Below, piece by piece: positions 19,136 through 27,228 of a DNA stretch of 64,000 nt. The translations under genes were made by a program, and so were the position numbers. The first letter of the stretch is position 1. Each line of letters opens with the position of its first letter. Source of the DNA: PALSA-911 sp963743035 (GTDB taxonomy: Bacteria; Pseudomonadota; Alphaproteobacteria; Acetobacterales; Acetobacteraceae); the NCBI GenBank assembly GCA_963743035.1, contig CAVUOB010000018.1, positions 372,001-436,000 of the forward strand, in the 5' to 3' direction. Below the pieces are notes generated by a model. The model was not told the DNA's origin. It made no database searches and saw only the letters and a program-made list of their open reading frames with translations.

Positions 19136-19774
19136 ATGAACGATGCTGCACTCGATACGGCTCAGGAAATTGATGGCTCCCCCAAGCACCGCCAGATGCT
19201 GGATGCCGCGGCCGAGCTTTTCATGGCGCATGGCTATGGCCTGGTGAGTATGGACGCGGTGGCGCGCAGCGCCGGCGTATCCAAGGCGACGCTGTACGCG
19301 CATTTCGCCTCGAAGGAGAGGCTGTTCGCGACCATGGTCGGCGAGGTATGCCGGCGCAACACGGCCGGGGAGGGGATGTTCCCGGAGCATGTGGACGACA
19401 TCGTCGCGGCACTGCGTGTCATCGGCCAGCGCGGACTGCGTTTCCTGCTGCAGGACCGGACTGTGGCGATCTATCGCGTCGTGATGGCCGAATCCGTCCG
19501 GTTTCCGGAACTCGGCGTTGCCTTCATGCTCAATGGCCCGCAGCGGTTCCGTGAACGGCTCACGGCCTGGCTGGCCCTGCAGACCGAAGCCGGCCATCTC
19601 GCGGCCGGCGATGGCGGCATCGCCGCCGAGCATTTCCTGGCGTTGATCAAATCCGGCCTGTTCATGCGCGTCACGCTGGGCCTGCCGCCGGCGCCGAGCG
19701 ACGCGGAGATCGACGGCACGGTGGAAGCGGCGATCGGCACCTTCATCAAGGCATTCGGCCCGAAGGCCGCGTAG
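19136..19774 (+). CDS. TetR/AcrR-family transcriptional regulator
   Basis: A 212-aa repressor. The N-terminal helix-turn-helix is plain (residues about 18-64: ILDAAAELF-type start here QMLDAAAELFMAHGY, then VARSAGVSKATLYAHFASKERLF). The C-terminal ligand-binding region resembles the AefR-like TetR subgroup. ATG 19136 starts just before the domain; a longer in-frame start at 19100 overlaps the operator region. It is divergent from emrAB with a palindromic operator cluster between, so it most likely represses the pump and itself, relieved by a pump substrate. Confidence 0.9.
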   Translation: MNDAALDTAQEIDGSPKHRQMLDAAAELFMAHGYGLVSMDAVARSAGVSKATLYAHFASKERLFATMVGEVCRRNTAGEGMFPEHVDDIVAALRVIGQRGLRFLLQDRTVAIYRVVMAESVRFPELGVAFMLNGPQRFRERLTAWLALQTEAGHLAAGDGGIAAEHFLALIKSGLFMRVTLGLPPAPSDAEIDGTVEAAIGTFIKAFGPKAA

Positions 19775-19899
19775 GTTCCGGCTGGCAGCTGGTAGCGCGC
19801 TCCCGCTTGCGCGACCCCCGCTTGCACGCCCCGGCTTGCACGCCCGCAAGCGGCGGCCTAGTTCACCTCCGTCAGACCTGCTCCCAGAGGGATCGATCC

Positions 19900-21069
19900 A
19901 TGGACCAACCGCTCGTTACCGTCGACCTGCATCCGGAGATCCGGGAGGAGGTCAAGAAGCTCTGTGCCAAATTTCCGGGCGAATACTGGCGCAAGCTGGA
20001 CGAGGTGCGGGGCTACCCCACTGAATTCATCAATGCCCTGACCGAGGCCGGCTATCTCGGCGCCCTGATCCCCGAGGAGTACGGTGGCGCCGGCCTGCCG
20101 CTGTCGGCCGCTTCCGCCATCCTGGAGACCATCCACGCCGAGGGCTGCAATGCGGCCGCCTGCCATGCGCAGATGTACATCATGGGCGCGATCCTGAAGC
20201 ACGGATCGGAGGACCAGAAGCGCCGATACCTGCCGGGCATCGCCACCGGCAAGCTCCGCCTGCAGGCCTTCGGCGTCACCGAGCCGACCTCCGGCACCGA
20301 CACCACCTCGCTGCGCACCTTCGCCAAGAAGGAGGGCGACCACTATGTGGTCAACGGCCAGAAGGTCTGGACCAGCCGCGCCGAACATTCCGACCTGATG
20401 CTGCTGCTCGCCCGCACCACGCCGCGTGACCAGACCAAGCGGAAGACCGAAGGGCTGTCCACCTTCATCGTTGATATGAAGGCGGCGCTGGGCAACGGCC
20501 TGACCATCCGTCCCATCCGCACGATGATGAACCACAACTCCTGCGAGGTGTTCTTCGACAACATGGTCGTCCCGGCGGAGAACCTGGTGGGCGAGGAAGG
20601 CAAGGGCTTCCGCTACATCCTGGACGGCATGAACGCCGAGCGGCTGCTGATCGCCTCCGAGTGCATCGGCGATGCCAAGTGGTTTACCGCGAAATCCGTG
20701 GCTTACGCGAATGAACGTCGGGTGTTCAATCGCCCGATCGGGCAGAACCAGGGCATCCAGTTCCCCATCGCGCGCGCCTATGCCCAGATGCGCGCCGCCG
20801 AGTTGCTGGTGCGCGAGGGCTGCCAGAAATTCGACTCCGGCCTGCAGGTCGGCGAAGAGGCCAATATGGCGAAGATGCTCGCCGCCGAGGCGTCCTGGGC
20901 CGCGGCGGAAGCCTGCGTGCAGACGCATGGCGGCTTCGGCTTTGCGGAAGAATATGATGTTGAACGAAAATTCCGCGAGACCCGGCTGTACCAGGTGGCG
21001 CCGATCAGCACCAACCTGATCCTGTCCTACGTCGCCGAGCACGTGCTCGGCATGCCCCGCAGCTACTGA
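19900..21069 (+). CDS. Acyl-CoA dehydrogenase
   Basis: A 389-aa FAD-dependent acyl-CoA dehydrogenase catalysing alpha,beta-dehydrogenation of a CoA thioester. The ACAD signatures are present: FGVTEPTSGTDTTSLRT in the N-terminal/middle domain, and QTHGGFGFAEEYDVERKFRETRL in the C-terminal helical domain, where ETRLYQVAPISTNL is typical. The usual catalytic Glu cannot be fixed without alignment. It is the first gene of a compact operon, with a class III CoA-transferase starting one base after the stop and then a nitronate-monooxygenase-like gene. The set looks like a degradative pathway for an activated carboxylic acid. Confidence 0.9.
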   Translation: MDQPLVTVDLHPEIREEVKKLCAKFPGEYWRKLDEVRGYPTEFINALTEAGYLGALIPEEYGGAGLPLSAASAILETIHAEGCNAAACHAQMYIMGAILKHGSEDQKRRYLPGIATGKLRLQAFGVTEPTSGTDTTSLRTFAKKEGDHYVVNGQKVWTSRAEHSDLMLLLARTTPRDQTKRKTEGLSTFIVDMKAALGNGLTIRPIRTMMNHNSCEVFFDNMVVPAENLVGEEGKGFRYILDGMNAERLLIASECIGDAKWFTAKSVAYANERRVFNRPIGQNQGIQFPIARAYAQMRAAELLVREGCQKFDSGLQVGEEANMAKMLAAEASWAAAEACVQTHGGFGFAEEYDVERKFRETRLYQVAPISTNLILSYVAEHVLGMPRSY

Positions 21070-21070
21070 A

Positions 21071-22195
21071 ATGGGGCTGCCCCTGGAAGGCCTGCTGGTC
21101 GTCTCGCTGGAGCAGGCGGTCGCGGCACCCTATTGCAGCTCGCGCCTGGCCGATGCCGGCGCGCGGGTCATCAAGATCGAGCGTCCGGAGGGCGATTTCG
21201 CCCGCGGCTACGACAAGGCGGCAAAGGGCTCGTCCAGCTATTTCGTCTGGCTGAACCGCGGCAAGCAAAGCCTGGTCGCCGACATCAAGAAGCCGGCGGA
21301 TGCCGCGCTGCTGCATAGCATCCTGTCGAAAGCCGATGTTTTCATTCAAAACCTGGCTCCTGGCGCGGCCGCGCGCGCCGGCTTCGGTTCGGATGAGCTG
21401 CGGGCGAAATATCCGCGCCTGATCACCGTCGACATCTCCGGCTACGGCGATTCCGGCGATTACGCGATCATGAAGGCCTATGACCTGCTGGTGCAGGCGG
21501 AGTCCGGCCTGTGCATGGTCACCGGCCGGCCGGAAGGGCCCGGCCGGGTCGGCGTATCCGCCTGCGACATCGCCTGCGGCATGGCGGCGCATGCCGGCGT
21601 GCTGGAAGCTTTGATCGCACGCGGCATCACCGGGGTCGGCAAAGGCCTGAAGGTCAGCCTGTTCGACGGCATGGCGGACTGGATGAACGTCCCGCTGCTG
21701 TTCTTTGAAGGCACCGGCAAGGCGCCGGAGCGCGTCGGCCTCGCGCATCCCTCCATCTGTCCGTACGGCGCGTTCCCGACCAAGGACGGCTCGCAGGTGC
21801 TGGTCGCCATCCAGAACGAACGTGAATGGGCCGATTTCTGCGCCCGCTTCATGGACGAGCCGGATCTGCCGACGCGCGAGGGGTTCCAGACCAACGTCAT
21901 CCGCTGCGCCAATCGCGCCATGGTGGACGGCTATGTCGGCAAGATGTTCGCGAGCATGACCCGCGACGAGGCGGCGGCGAAGCTGCGTGCGGCCAACACC
22001 GCCTATGGCTTCGTCAATGATCTCGCAGCATTTTCCCATCATCCGGCGTTGCGCAGGACGAGCGTGGACACCGCCGGCGGACCGGTGCAGATCGCCGCCC
22101 CGCCGGTCATCACCAGCGACGGGGAGCGCCATCTGGGTCCGGTGCCGGGGATCGGGGAGCACAGTTCCGCCATCCGCGCCGAGTTCGCCGCATGA
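21071..22195 (+). CDS. CaiB/BaiF (class III) CoA-transferase
   Basis: A 374-aa family III CoA-transferase, moving CoA between carboxylic acids through an aspartyl-CoA thioester. The catalytic Asp is most likely Asp166 in GVSACDIACGM. Other family marks are DAGARVIKIERPEGDFARGYD near the N-terminus and FIQNLAPGAAARAGF. ATG 21071 follows the acyl-CoA dehydrogenase stop with a one-base gap. Its stop overlaps the next gene by ATGA, so the three genes are tightly coupled. It probably activates the substrate of the dehydrogenase; the acid is unknown. Confidence 0.9.
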   Translation: MGLPLEGLLVVSLEQAVAAPYCSSRLADAGARVIKIERPEGDFARGYDKAAKGSSSYFVWLNRGKQSLVADIKKPADAALLHSILSKADVFIQNLAPGAAARAGFGSDELRAKYPRLITVDISGYGDSGDYAIMKAYDLLVQAESGLCMVTGRPEGPGRVGVSACDIACGMAAHAGVLEALIARGITGVGKGLKVSLFDGMADWMNVPLLFFEGTGKAPERVGLAHPSICPYGAFPTKDGSQVLVAIQNEREWADFCARFMDEPDLPTREGFQTNVIRCANRAMVDGYVGKMFASMTRDEAAAKLRAANTAYGFVNDLAAFSHHPALRRTSVDTAGGPVQIAAPPVITSDGERHLGPVPGIGEHSSAIRAEFAA

Positions 22196-23169
22196 GCCTG
22201 CCGGCCGCGCTTTCGGCGCGGCTGGCCCTGCCGCTAATTGCGGCCCCGATGTTCCTGGTCTCCGGCGTTGAGCTGGTGGTCGCGGCCTGCGCCAGCGGCA
22301 TCATCGGCGCATTCCCGACGGTGAACTGCCGCAGCACCGAGGAGCTGGACGTCTGGCTGACGCAGATGCGCGCGCGGGTCGCGGATGCGGAGCAGGCAGC
22401 CGGTCGGGCGCTGCCGCCGGTCTGTCCGAACCTGATCGTCCACCGCTCCAATGCGCGGCTGATGGACGATGTGGCGGTGCTGCTGCGCCATGGCGTGGAA
22501 ATGGTCATCGCCAGCGTCGGCAGCCCGGAGCGGGTGATCGCCCCGCTGCACGATGCCGGCTGCCGCGTGTTCGCCGACGTCGCCTCCGTCCGCCACGCGG
22601 AAAAGGCGATCGCCGCCGGCAGCGATGGCCTGGTGCTGCTGACCGCCGGCGCCGGCGGCCAGACCGGATGGGCCAACCCCTTCGCCTTCGCCCGCGCGGT
22701 TCGCGCCTTCTGGGATGGCCCGATGGTCATGGCCGGCGGCATCGCCGACGGGCAGGCGCTATGGGCGGCGCGCGCGCTGGGCTGCGACCTGGCCTATATG
22801 GGCACCAAGTTCATCGCCACCCGCGAAAGCATGGCGGAGCCGGCGTACAAGGACATGCTGGTCGCCTCCCGCCTGGACGACGTGACGCTGACCCGCGCCT
22901 TCACCGGGCTGGAGACCAACATGCTGCGCCCGTCCATCGTGGCGGCTGGCCTCGATCCGGACGATCTGCCGCAGCGCGGCGCCATCGACATCGGCAAGGA
23001 CATCGACCGCGGCGCGCGGGAGCGCGAGGAGGCGGCGGGGACGCGGCGCTGGAAGGATATCTGGAGCGCCGGTCACGCCGTGTCCGGCGTGCAGGACATT
23101 CCGGGCGTGGCCGAACTGGTTGCCCGCACCGCCAGCGAGTTCGCGGACGCCCGGCTGGCCGGCGGATAG
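22192..23169 (+). CDS. Nitronate monooxygenase-like FMN protein
   Basis: A 325-aa TIM-barrel flavoprotein of the 2-nitropropane dioxygenase/nitronate monooxygenase family. FMN-binding parts are visible: APMFLVSG at the N-terminus, the glycine-rich TAGAGGQTGW near residue 155, MAGGIADG, and MGTKFIATRES. The catalytic His of class I enzymes (in a GGH motif) is replaced by Gln in GGQTG. It may therefore be an enoyl reductase-like or otherwise repurposed relative. It overlaps the CoA-transferase by four bases, tying it to CoA-ester metabolism rather than nitronate detoxification. Confidence 0.8.
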   Translation: MSLPAALSARLALPLIAAPMFLVSGVELVVAACASGIIGAFPTVNCRSTEELDVWLTQMRARVADAEQAAGRALPPVCPNLIVHRSNARLMDDVAVLLRHGVEMVIASVGSPERVIAPLHDAGCRVFADVASVRHAEKAIAAGSDGLVLLTAGAGGQTGWANPFAFARAVRAFWDGPMVMAGGIADGQALWAARALGCDLAYMGTKFIATRESMAEPAYKDMLVASRLDDVTLTRAFTGLETNMLRPSIVAAGLDPDDLPQRGAIDIGKDIDRGAREREEAAGTRRWKDIWSAGHAVSGVQDIPGVAELVARTASEFADARLAGG

Positions 23170-23175
23170 CGGGGC

Positions 23176-24012
23176 TCAGCCGCCGATGCGGCGAACCCTC
23201 GACACCAGGACGACCGGCGCGGCGCGATAGGAATCCAGCCCTCGGCCCGGCAGCCCGCCTGGCATCCCCGTTCCGGGCGAGTTCGCGGCATTGCCCAGCG
23301 GGCCGCCCAGCTGCGGGTCGTTGCGGCGGATCGGCACGAACCCTGCCGCGCCATTGCCGAAGGCGGGCCGTGCCGCGCCGTAGCCCCAGGCGAAGCCGGG
23401 GGGCGGCGACTGGCCGGCCAACTGCCTTTCGTCCGGCCAGACGGCCAGCACCTTGCTGCGATAGGGATCTCCCAGTTCCGGGTTGGCGGAATGATAGAGC
23501 GCGGCGGCCTTAGACCAGTCGCTGGCCTGGGCATGCAGCTCGCCCAGGAATTTCGCCGCGTAGCCGGCGTTCTGCACGGGGTCGAAGGCGGCCTCGAGGC
23601 TGGCGAAGGCGTCTGGATGGTGCATCAGGTTGACCTGGAGGCAGCCGACATCGATGGAGCGCATGCCGTCCGCGCGCATTTTGCGCACCGCCGCGATGGC
23701 TTCCGCCTTGCTTTCGAAAAAGAAGCCCTGCCCCTCGGCGTTCACGGTCCAGGGCCAGGGCGCGAAGCTGCCGGACACCGGGTCGCGCCGGCCGCTCTCC
23801 ACCCGCCCGATCGCGGCCAGCAGTTGGGGAGGGATGCCGCCTGCCCGCTCCGCCAGCGCGATCGCGGCGCGGCATTGCGCGCCTGGCGTCGGCGCGGCGA
23901 GAAACTGCGGAGCGGCCGACGCCGCGGCCGCCGGGCCGGGCAGGGCGGCGCCCGAAAGCGCCAATCCCGCCCAGACTCGAACGGCCAGACACCGGGCAAT
24001 GCGTCGTTCCAT
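23176..24012 (-). CDS. Lytic transglycosylase (SLT domain), secreted
   Basis: A 278-aa exported muramidase-like enzyme. It has a signal peptide (residues 1-30, Ala-rich with ASA cleavage region) and an SLT/lysozyme-like domain over about residues 45-195. The catalytic Glu is in AIGRVESGR; the domain continues with DVGCLQVNLMHHP and AALYHSANPE. The C-terminal ~80 residues are Gly/Pro-rich and probably disordered. Such proteins cut peptidoglycan glycan strands, sometimes for assembly of envelope machines, but no such machine lies nearby. It converges on the nitronate-monooxygenase-like gene with a six-base gap. Confidence 0.85.
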   Translation of the reverse strand: MERRIARCLAVRVWAGLALSGAALPGPAAAASAAPQFLAAPTPGAQCRAAIALAERAGGIPPQLLAAIGRVESGRRDPVSGSFAPWPWTVNAEGQGFFFESKAEAIAAVRKMRADGMRSIDVGCLQVNLMHHPDAFASLEAAFDPVQNAGYAAKFLGELHAQASDWSKAAALYHSANPELGDPYRSKVLAVWPDERQLAGQSPPPGFAWGYGAARPAFGNGAAGFVPIRRNDPQLGGPLGNAANSPGTGMPGGLPGRGLDSYRAAPVVLVSRVRRIGG

Positions 24013-24083
24013 CCGTCCGATCTAGGCCGAAACCCTTGATCAGAGGTTAACGCATCCTCGGCCCGTTCCCGGATCCGGCGAAA

Positions 24084-24136
24084 ATGCTGCACTGCAAAAT
24101 AGGACTTGCATTCATCCGCGGGGCGCGGCATATTGT
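24084..24136 (+). promoter_or_regulatory. Promoter of sRNA copy 1
   Basis: -35 TTGCAT (24106-24111), 17-nt spacer and -10 CATATT (24129-24134). Upstream lies a block, CTGCACTGCAAAAT (24087-24100), conserved in all three copies and containing TGC-N3-GCA, the type of sequence bound by PhaR/AniA regulators of PHB storage. PhaR binding is inference. Confidence 0.7.
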
Positions 24137-24139
24137 GCA

Positions 24140-24227
24140 CCGCAGCAACGCGGTTCGCCGCCTTGTCTGCTTTCTTGGACGTTTCCTCCCTAAACTTGGC
24201 GGCGCTGCAAGGCGCCGCCTTTTTTTT
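24140..24227 (+). ncRNA. Small RNA, suhB/MmgR (alpha-r8)-like, copy 1
   Basis: A transcript of about 88 nt is predicted, from a start 6-7 nt after the -10 box to the end of a T-run. It carries the unpaired core TTTCCTCCCT (24182-24191), an anti-Shine-Dalgarno seed that is the invariant heart of the MmgR/suhB sRNA family. It ends in an 8-bp GC stem (24198-24205/24212-24219) followed by eight Ts. The same layout recurs in two further copies. MmgR in Sinorhizobium limits PHB accumulation; phaC lies 3 kb away here. The exact 5' end is an estimate. Confidence 0.8.
24198..24227 (+). terminator. Rho-independent terminator of sRNA copy 1
   Basis: An 8-bp stem GGCGGCGC/GCGCCGCC with a 6-nt loop (TGCAAG) is followed by an 8-T tract (24220-24227). 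It is identical in stem to copies 2 and 3. Confidence 0.9.
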
Positions 24228-24339
24228 ACCTTTTCCGTCCCTTCGTGCGGCATTCAGACGATGGATCGCGCAGAGGATCGAGCGTCCGCACGCCCGGGCA
24301 TGGCGTTTGCCGAAACACCGCCAAGCCCTGCCGGGCTCT

Positions 24340-24393
24340 ATGCTGCATTGCAAAATCCTGGCTTGCGTCGCCCAGTCGCGTTTCGTATGTTGA
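24340..24393 (+). promoter_or_regulatory. Promoter of sRNA copy 2
   Basis: -35 TTGCGT (24363-24368), 17-nt spacer and -10 TATGTT (24386-24391). The upstream block CTGCATTGCAAAAT is conserved at 24343-24356, the same distance from the -35 box as in copy 1 to within about one base. Confidence 0.65.
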
Positions 24394-24397
24394 CGAC

Positions 24398-24482
24398 GAA
24401 GCAACGCGGTTCGCCGTGTTGTCTTCTTCTTGGACGTTTCCTCCCTAAACTTGGCGGCGCCGCGAGGCGCCGCCACTTTTTT
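24398..24482 (+). ncRNA. Small RNA, suhB/MmgR (alpha-r8)-like, copy 2
   Basis: This second array member is about 85 nt. The TTTCCTCCCT core is at 24437-24446 and the terminator stem at 24453-24460/24467-24474. Its 5' part is the most diverged of the three (TTGTCTTCTTC in place of TTGTCTGCTTTC), so its fold or targets may differ, while the seed and terminator are untouched. The predicted start is set by the promoter at 24363-24391. Confidence 0.75.
24453..24482 (+). terminator. Rho-independent terminator of sRNA copy 2
   Basis: An 8-bp GC stem with a CGCGAG loop is followed by AC and six Ts (24477-24482). Confidence 0.85.
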
Positions 24483-24562
24483 CTTTGCGTCCAATGTCCG
24501 GGACTGACCGCATGTTACCGTGCGACGCCGGATATCCCCGTTCCCGCGATTGTCCGAACTTT

Positions 24563-24615
24563 ATGATGCACTGCAAAATTTTTCTTGCATCCGGCGGGCC
24601 GCCTTTTTATATTGT
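24563..24615 (+). promoter_or_regulatory. Promoter of sRNA copy 3
   Basis: -35 TTGCAT (24585-24590), 17-nt spacer and -10 TATATT (24608-24613), the strongest -10 of the three. The conserved upstream block ATGCACTGCAAAAT is at 24566-24579. Confidence 0.7.
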
Positions 24616-24619
24616 GCAT

Positions 24620-24706
24620 CGCAGCAACGCGGTTCGCCGCCTTGTCTGCTTTCTTGGACGTTTCCTCCCTAAACTTGGCGGCGCTGCAAAGCGCCGCCAC
24701 TTTTTT
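24620..24706 (+). ncRNA. Small RNA, suhB/MmgR (alpha-r8)-like, copy 3
   Basis: This third array member is about 87 nt and nearly identical to copy 1 through the transcribed part. The TTTCCTCCCT core is at 24661-24670 and the terminator stem at 24677-24684/24691-24698. The spacers between copies (about 220-255 nt repeat distance) are otherwise unrelated, which points to separate transcription units under selection rather than a recent tandem duplication. Confidence 0.8.
24677..24706 (+). terminator. Rho-independent terminator of sRNA copy 3
   Basis: An 8-bp GC stem with a TGCAAA loop is followed by AC and six Ts (24701-24706). The 90 nt after it, to the next gene end, show nothing further. 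Confidence 0.85.
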
Positions 24707-24798
24707 GCCTGAACGGCCCCGGACGGATCAGCGCTAACCGGTCGGCGTCAGGCTGGGCCTGCTCGCCCCAGGCCTCGATTTACTCAGGCCCCGATCAC

Positions 24799-25692
24799 TC
24801 ATCCCCGGAGCAGGCCGCCCGCCTCGGCGGTCAGGGTGCTGATCAGCATCCGGATATCCGTGCGCACGGCGGCGAAGCGCGGGCCGTGCTCGATCCGCGC
24901 CTCGTTCATGTAGAGCGGCCGCGCGATCTCGATCTGCAGCGCATGCACATGGTCCCGCGGGCGGCCGTAATGGCGGGTGATGAACCCGCCGGCATAGGGA
25001 TCGTTGCGCCGCACCGTGTAGCCCAGGCCGCTCAGCACTTCCTCCACCAGCTGGGTAATCCGCGGCGCGCAGGTCGTGGCGAAGGCATCGCCCAGCACGA
25101 AATCGACGCCGCCGCCGCGCCCGATGCAGCCATGCGCCGGCATGGAATGGCAATCGACCAGCAGGCAGGCGCCATGGTTCTGTCGGGTCTCGGCGATCAG
25201 TCCCGCCAGGCAGTCGTGATAGGGCTGCCAGAAATCCCGCACCCGCCGCTCCGCCTCCGCGAAGGCCAGTTTTTCCCGGTAGATGCTCTCGCCCGACGCC
25301 ACGATGCGCGCGATCGTGCCCAGCCCCGCGCTCACCCGGGCGGAAGCGGTGTTCACCCAGGCCGGCAGCGTCTCGGCGAACATCCCGGGATCGAGCTCCC
25401 ACGGTTCGCGGTTCGGGTCGCAGAACGCGCGCGGAAAGGTCGCGGCCAGCAGCGGCGCGCCGTGCGCCGGCGCGTCCTCGAACAACTCGTCGACGAAGCT
25501 GTCCTCGCTGCGCCGCAGTCCCAGCGGGTCCAGCCGGGCGGCGGCGACGAATTCCGCCGGATATTCCCGCCCCGAATGCGGGGAGGCGAAGATGACCGGC
25601 ACATCGCGGCCCTGCGCGGGCAGCGTCAGGGTAAAGGGAACCGAGGGGGCCGGCGCGTCGGCGAGCGGCAGGGCGGGGAGCGGCACATTCAT
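24799..25692 (-). CDS. N-formylglutamate amidohydrolase family protein
   Basis: A 297-aa zinc hydrolase of the N-formylglutamate amidohydrolase (HutG/FGase) family, which releases formate from N-formyl amino acids, for example in histidine breakdown. Family motifs are IFASPHSGREYP near the N-terminus, REPWELDPGMF, VDCHSMP and GGFITRHYGRP, supplying the His/Glu metal ligands. ATG 25692 (MNVPLPALP) is preferred; upstream in-frame starts at 25722 and 25797 add a basic, poorly conserved tail. No other hut genes are present, so the physiological substrate is open. Confidence 0.85.
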   Translation of the reverse strand: MNVPLPALPLADAPAPSVPFTLTLPAQGRDVPVIFASPHSGREYPAEFVAAARLDPLGLRRSEDSFVDELFEDAPAHGAPLLAATFPRAFCDPNREPWELDPGMFAETLPAWVNTASARVSAGLGTIARIVASGESIYREKLAFAEAERRVRDFWQPYHDCLAGLIAETRQNHGACLLVDCHSMPAHGCIGRGGGVDFVLGDAFATTCAPRITQLVEEVLSGLGYTVRRNDPYAGGFITRHYGRPRDHVHALQIEIARPLYMNEARIEHGPRFAAVRTDIRMLISTLTAEAGGLLRG

Positions 25693-25864
25693 GGGCCCAT
25701 TGAAGCCGGGGCCGGGCCGCATGTCACGACCTACCGGACATCGTGGACGCTTTTCCATCGCGCGCTTCCGGGGCGCCCGATTCCGGATGGACGGCAATTT
25801 GCATTGACAGCCCGGCCAAAAGAGAACAAAAAGTGAACATCAACCTGTTCCGAGGTCGCGTTCC

Positions 25865-26107
25865 ATGTATGACAATACCTATGACCACGTGCATGACAAC
25901 GGCATCGAGCTTGTCGCGCTCAGTTTCTGGCCCCCGGTCATGGCGCGTCGCCTGGGCAATGTTCTGCGGCAAGCCGCGACGGTGGCGATCACCGCGGGCA
26001 GCCTGGTCGGCATCGCCATGGGCTTCGCCGGCGCCAGCGACCGGGACGACACCCTGCTGCAGGCGGCGCTGCATTCGGTGGCCGTCGCCACCGGCCTGAT
26101 TGGCTAG
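25865..26107 (+). CDS. Small putative membrane protein
   Basis: An 80-aa protein with an acidic, His-rich start (MYDNTYDHVHDNG) and one or two hydrophobic stretches (about residues 38-56, and weaker at 66-80). A GAGGT ribosome-binding site lies about 8 nt before ATG 25865. No family was recognised. It stands alone between a minus-strand hydrolase and tRNA-Val. The composition fits a small inner-membrane protein; function unknown. Confidence 0.55.
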   Translation: MYDNTYDHVHDNGIELVALSFWPPVMARRLGNVLRQAATVAITAGSLVGIAMGFAGASDRDDTLLQAALHSVAVATGLIG

Positions 26108-26242
26108 CGCCATTCCCCGCAGCACCAGTCCCTGCAGAACCAGCCGCGGCAAAACAAGTATTCCGCCATCCCATCAGGGGGGTTGCGCGCGGCGCTGGAA
26201 GACCTTAGGAAACCGGGCTCCGCCGACCCGGATGGAACAGGC

Positions 26243-26317
26243 GGGCGCGTAGCTCAGCGGAAGAGCACCTCCCTGACACGGAGGGGGTCACAGGTTCAAT
26301 CCCTGTCGCGCCCACCA
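26243..26317 (+). tRNA. tRNA-Val (GAC)
   Basis: The cloverleaf is complete: acceptor GGGCGCG/CGCGCCC, D-arm GCTCAGCGGAAGAGC, anticodon loop CTGACAC giving anticodon GAC, T-arm CACAGGTTCAATCCCTGTC-type loop, discriminator A and an encoded CCA (26315-26317). Confidence 0.95.
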
Positions 26318-26406
26318 TCACCCCAAATCCCCACGCGCACGGACGGGCCGGCAAGGACAGATGCCTGCCTCGCCGGGATCCGCTTAACGGGCGACGCCGC
26401 TCCCCC

Positions 26407-27162
26407 TCAGGTCAGGTCGACGGAAACCTCGCCGAAACCCTCGAAGCTCGATACCACTTTCTGCTGGCTGTCGACGAAGATCAGCCCGGTGGTGCTGCCG
26501 GTGGTGACGATCTGCCCGGCCTGCAGATGCAGCCCGAACTGATGCAGATGGTTGGCGAGCCAGAGCAGCGGCACCAGCGGGTCGCCGGACGGGTTGCCGC
26601 CGATCCGCTCCACCTGGGTCACGCCGCCGCAGACCTGCTTCACCTTCAGGCTCTTTAGGTCGAAGCTGCGCCAGTTCGCCACGTCGGCGCCGTGCACGAA
26701 GCCGGCATGTGCGACATTGTCGGCCATGCCCTCCAGCGGCGTCACCGCGCGCATGTCGGTGTAGCGGCTTTTCACCAGCTCGATCGCCGGGAAGGCGGCG
26801 TCCACCGCGTCCAGCACCTCGTCCAGCGTGTACGCGGTGCCGCGGGGTGGCAGGTCGCGCTTGAAGCGGACGGCAATTTCCGTCTCGATGCCGATCTGCT
26901 GATCGGCCGGCACCGCCCAGCTTGTCGGCGCGCGGCGGATGCCGGAAGCGGCAACGATGGCGGCGGAGGTCGGCTGGCCCGGCGGGGCGGCGCATTTATA
27001 GCCGCCGATGGTCCCGCCCAGGCGTTTTAGCACCTCGCGCTGGATCGCCCAGCTCTCGGCCTCGGTCGCCGGCGCCGCCGCGCCAAGGCCGGCCAGGGCG
27101 GGCCCGCCATTGCGCACCGCCAGCAAAAGGCTGGCGGCCTGTTCGATCTTCGCGTCGTTCAT
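26407..27162 (-). CDS. 2-keto-4-pentenoate hydratase/decarboxylase family protein
   Basis: A 251-aa FAH-superfamily enzyme of the MhpD/XylJ type, hydrating 2-oxopent-4-enoate-like intermediates of aromatic meta-cleavage. The metal-binding acidic pair is in GIETEIAVRF, with ELVKSRYTDM, ADNVAHAGFVHG and the C-terminal GQIVTTGSTTGL all matching. It is monocistronic here with no meta-cleavage genes, so the pathway is not shown. ATG 27162 fits the family N-terminus. Confidence 0.85.
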   Translation of the reverse strand: MNDAKIEQAASLLLAVRNGGPALAGLGAAAPATEAESWAIQREVLKRLGGTIGGYKCAAPPGQPTSAAIVAASGIRRAPTSWAVPADQQIGIETEIAVRFKRDLPPRGTAYTLDEVLDAVDAAFPAIELVKSRYTDMRAVTPLEGMADNVAHAGFVHGADVANWRSFDLKSLKVKQVCGGVTQVERIGGNPSGDPLVPLLWLANHLHQFGLHLQAGQIVTTGSTTGLIFVDSQQKVVSSFEGFGEVSVDLT

Positions 27163-27228
27163 TCCTGGGTTTCCGGTCTTCTGGGTTTTAGGGGGCGTGA
27201 TTGCCCCGGATGGCCTCGGCCCACAGCC

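Noticed and set aside
24013..24733. Repeated blocks considered as CRISPR or a short mobile element
   Set aside because: There are only three units with 220-255 nt spacing, each with promoter, seed and terminator; no constant spacers and no cas genes. They fit sRNA genes.
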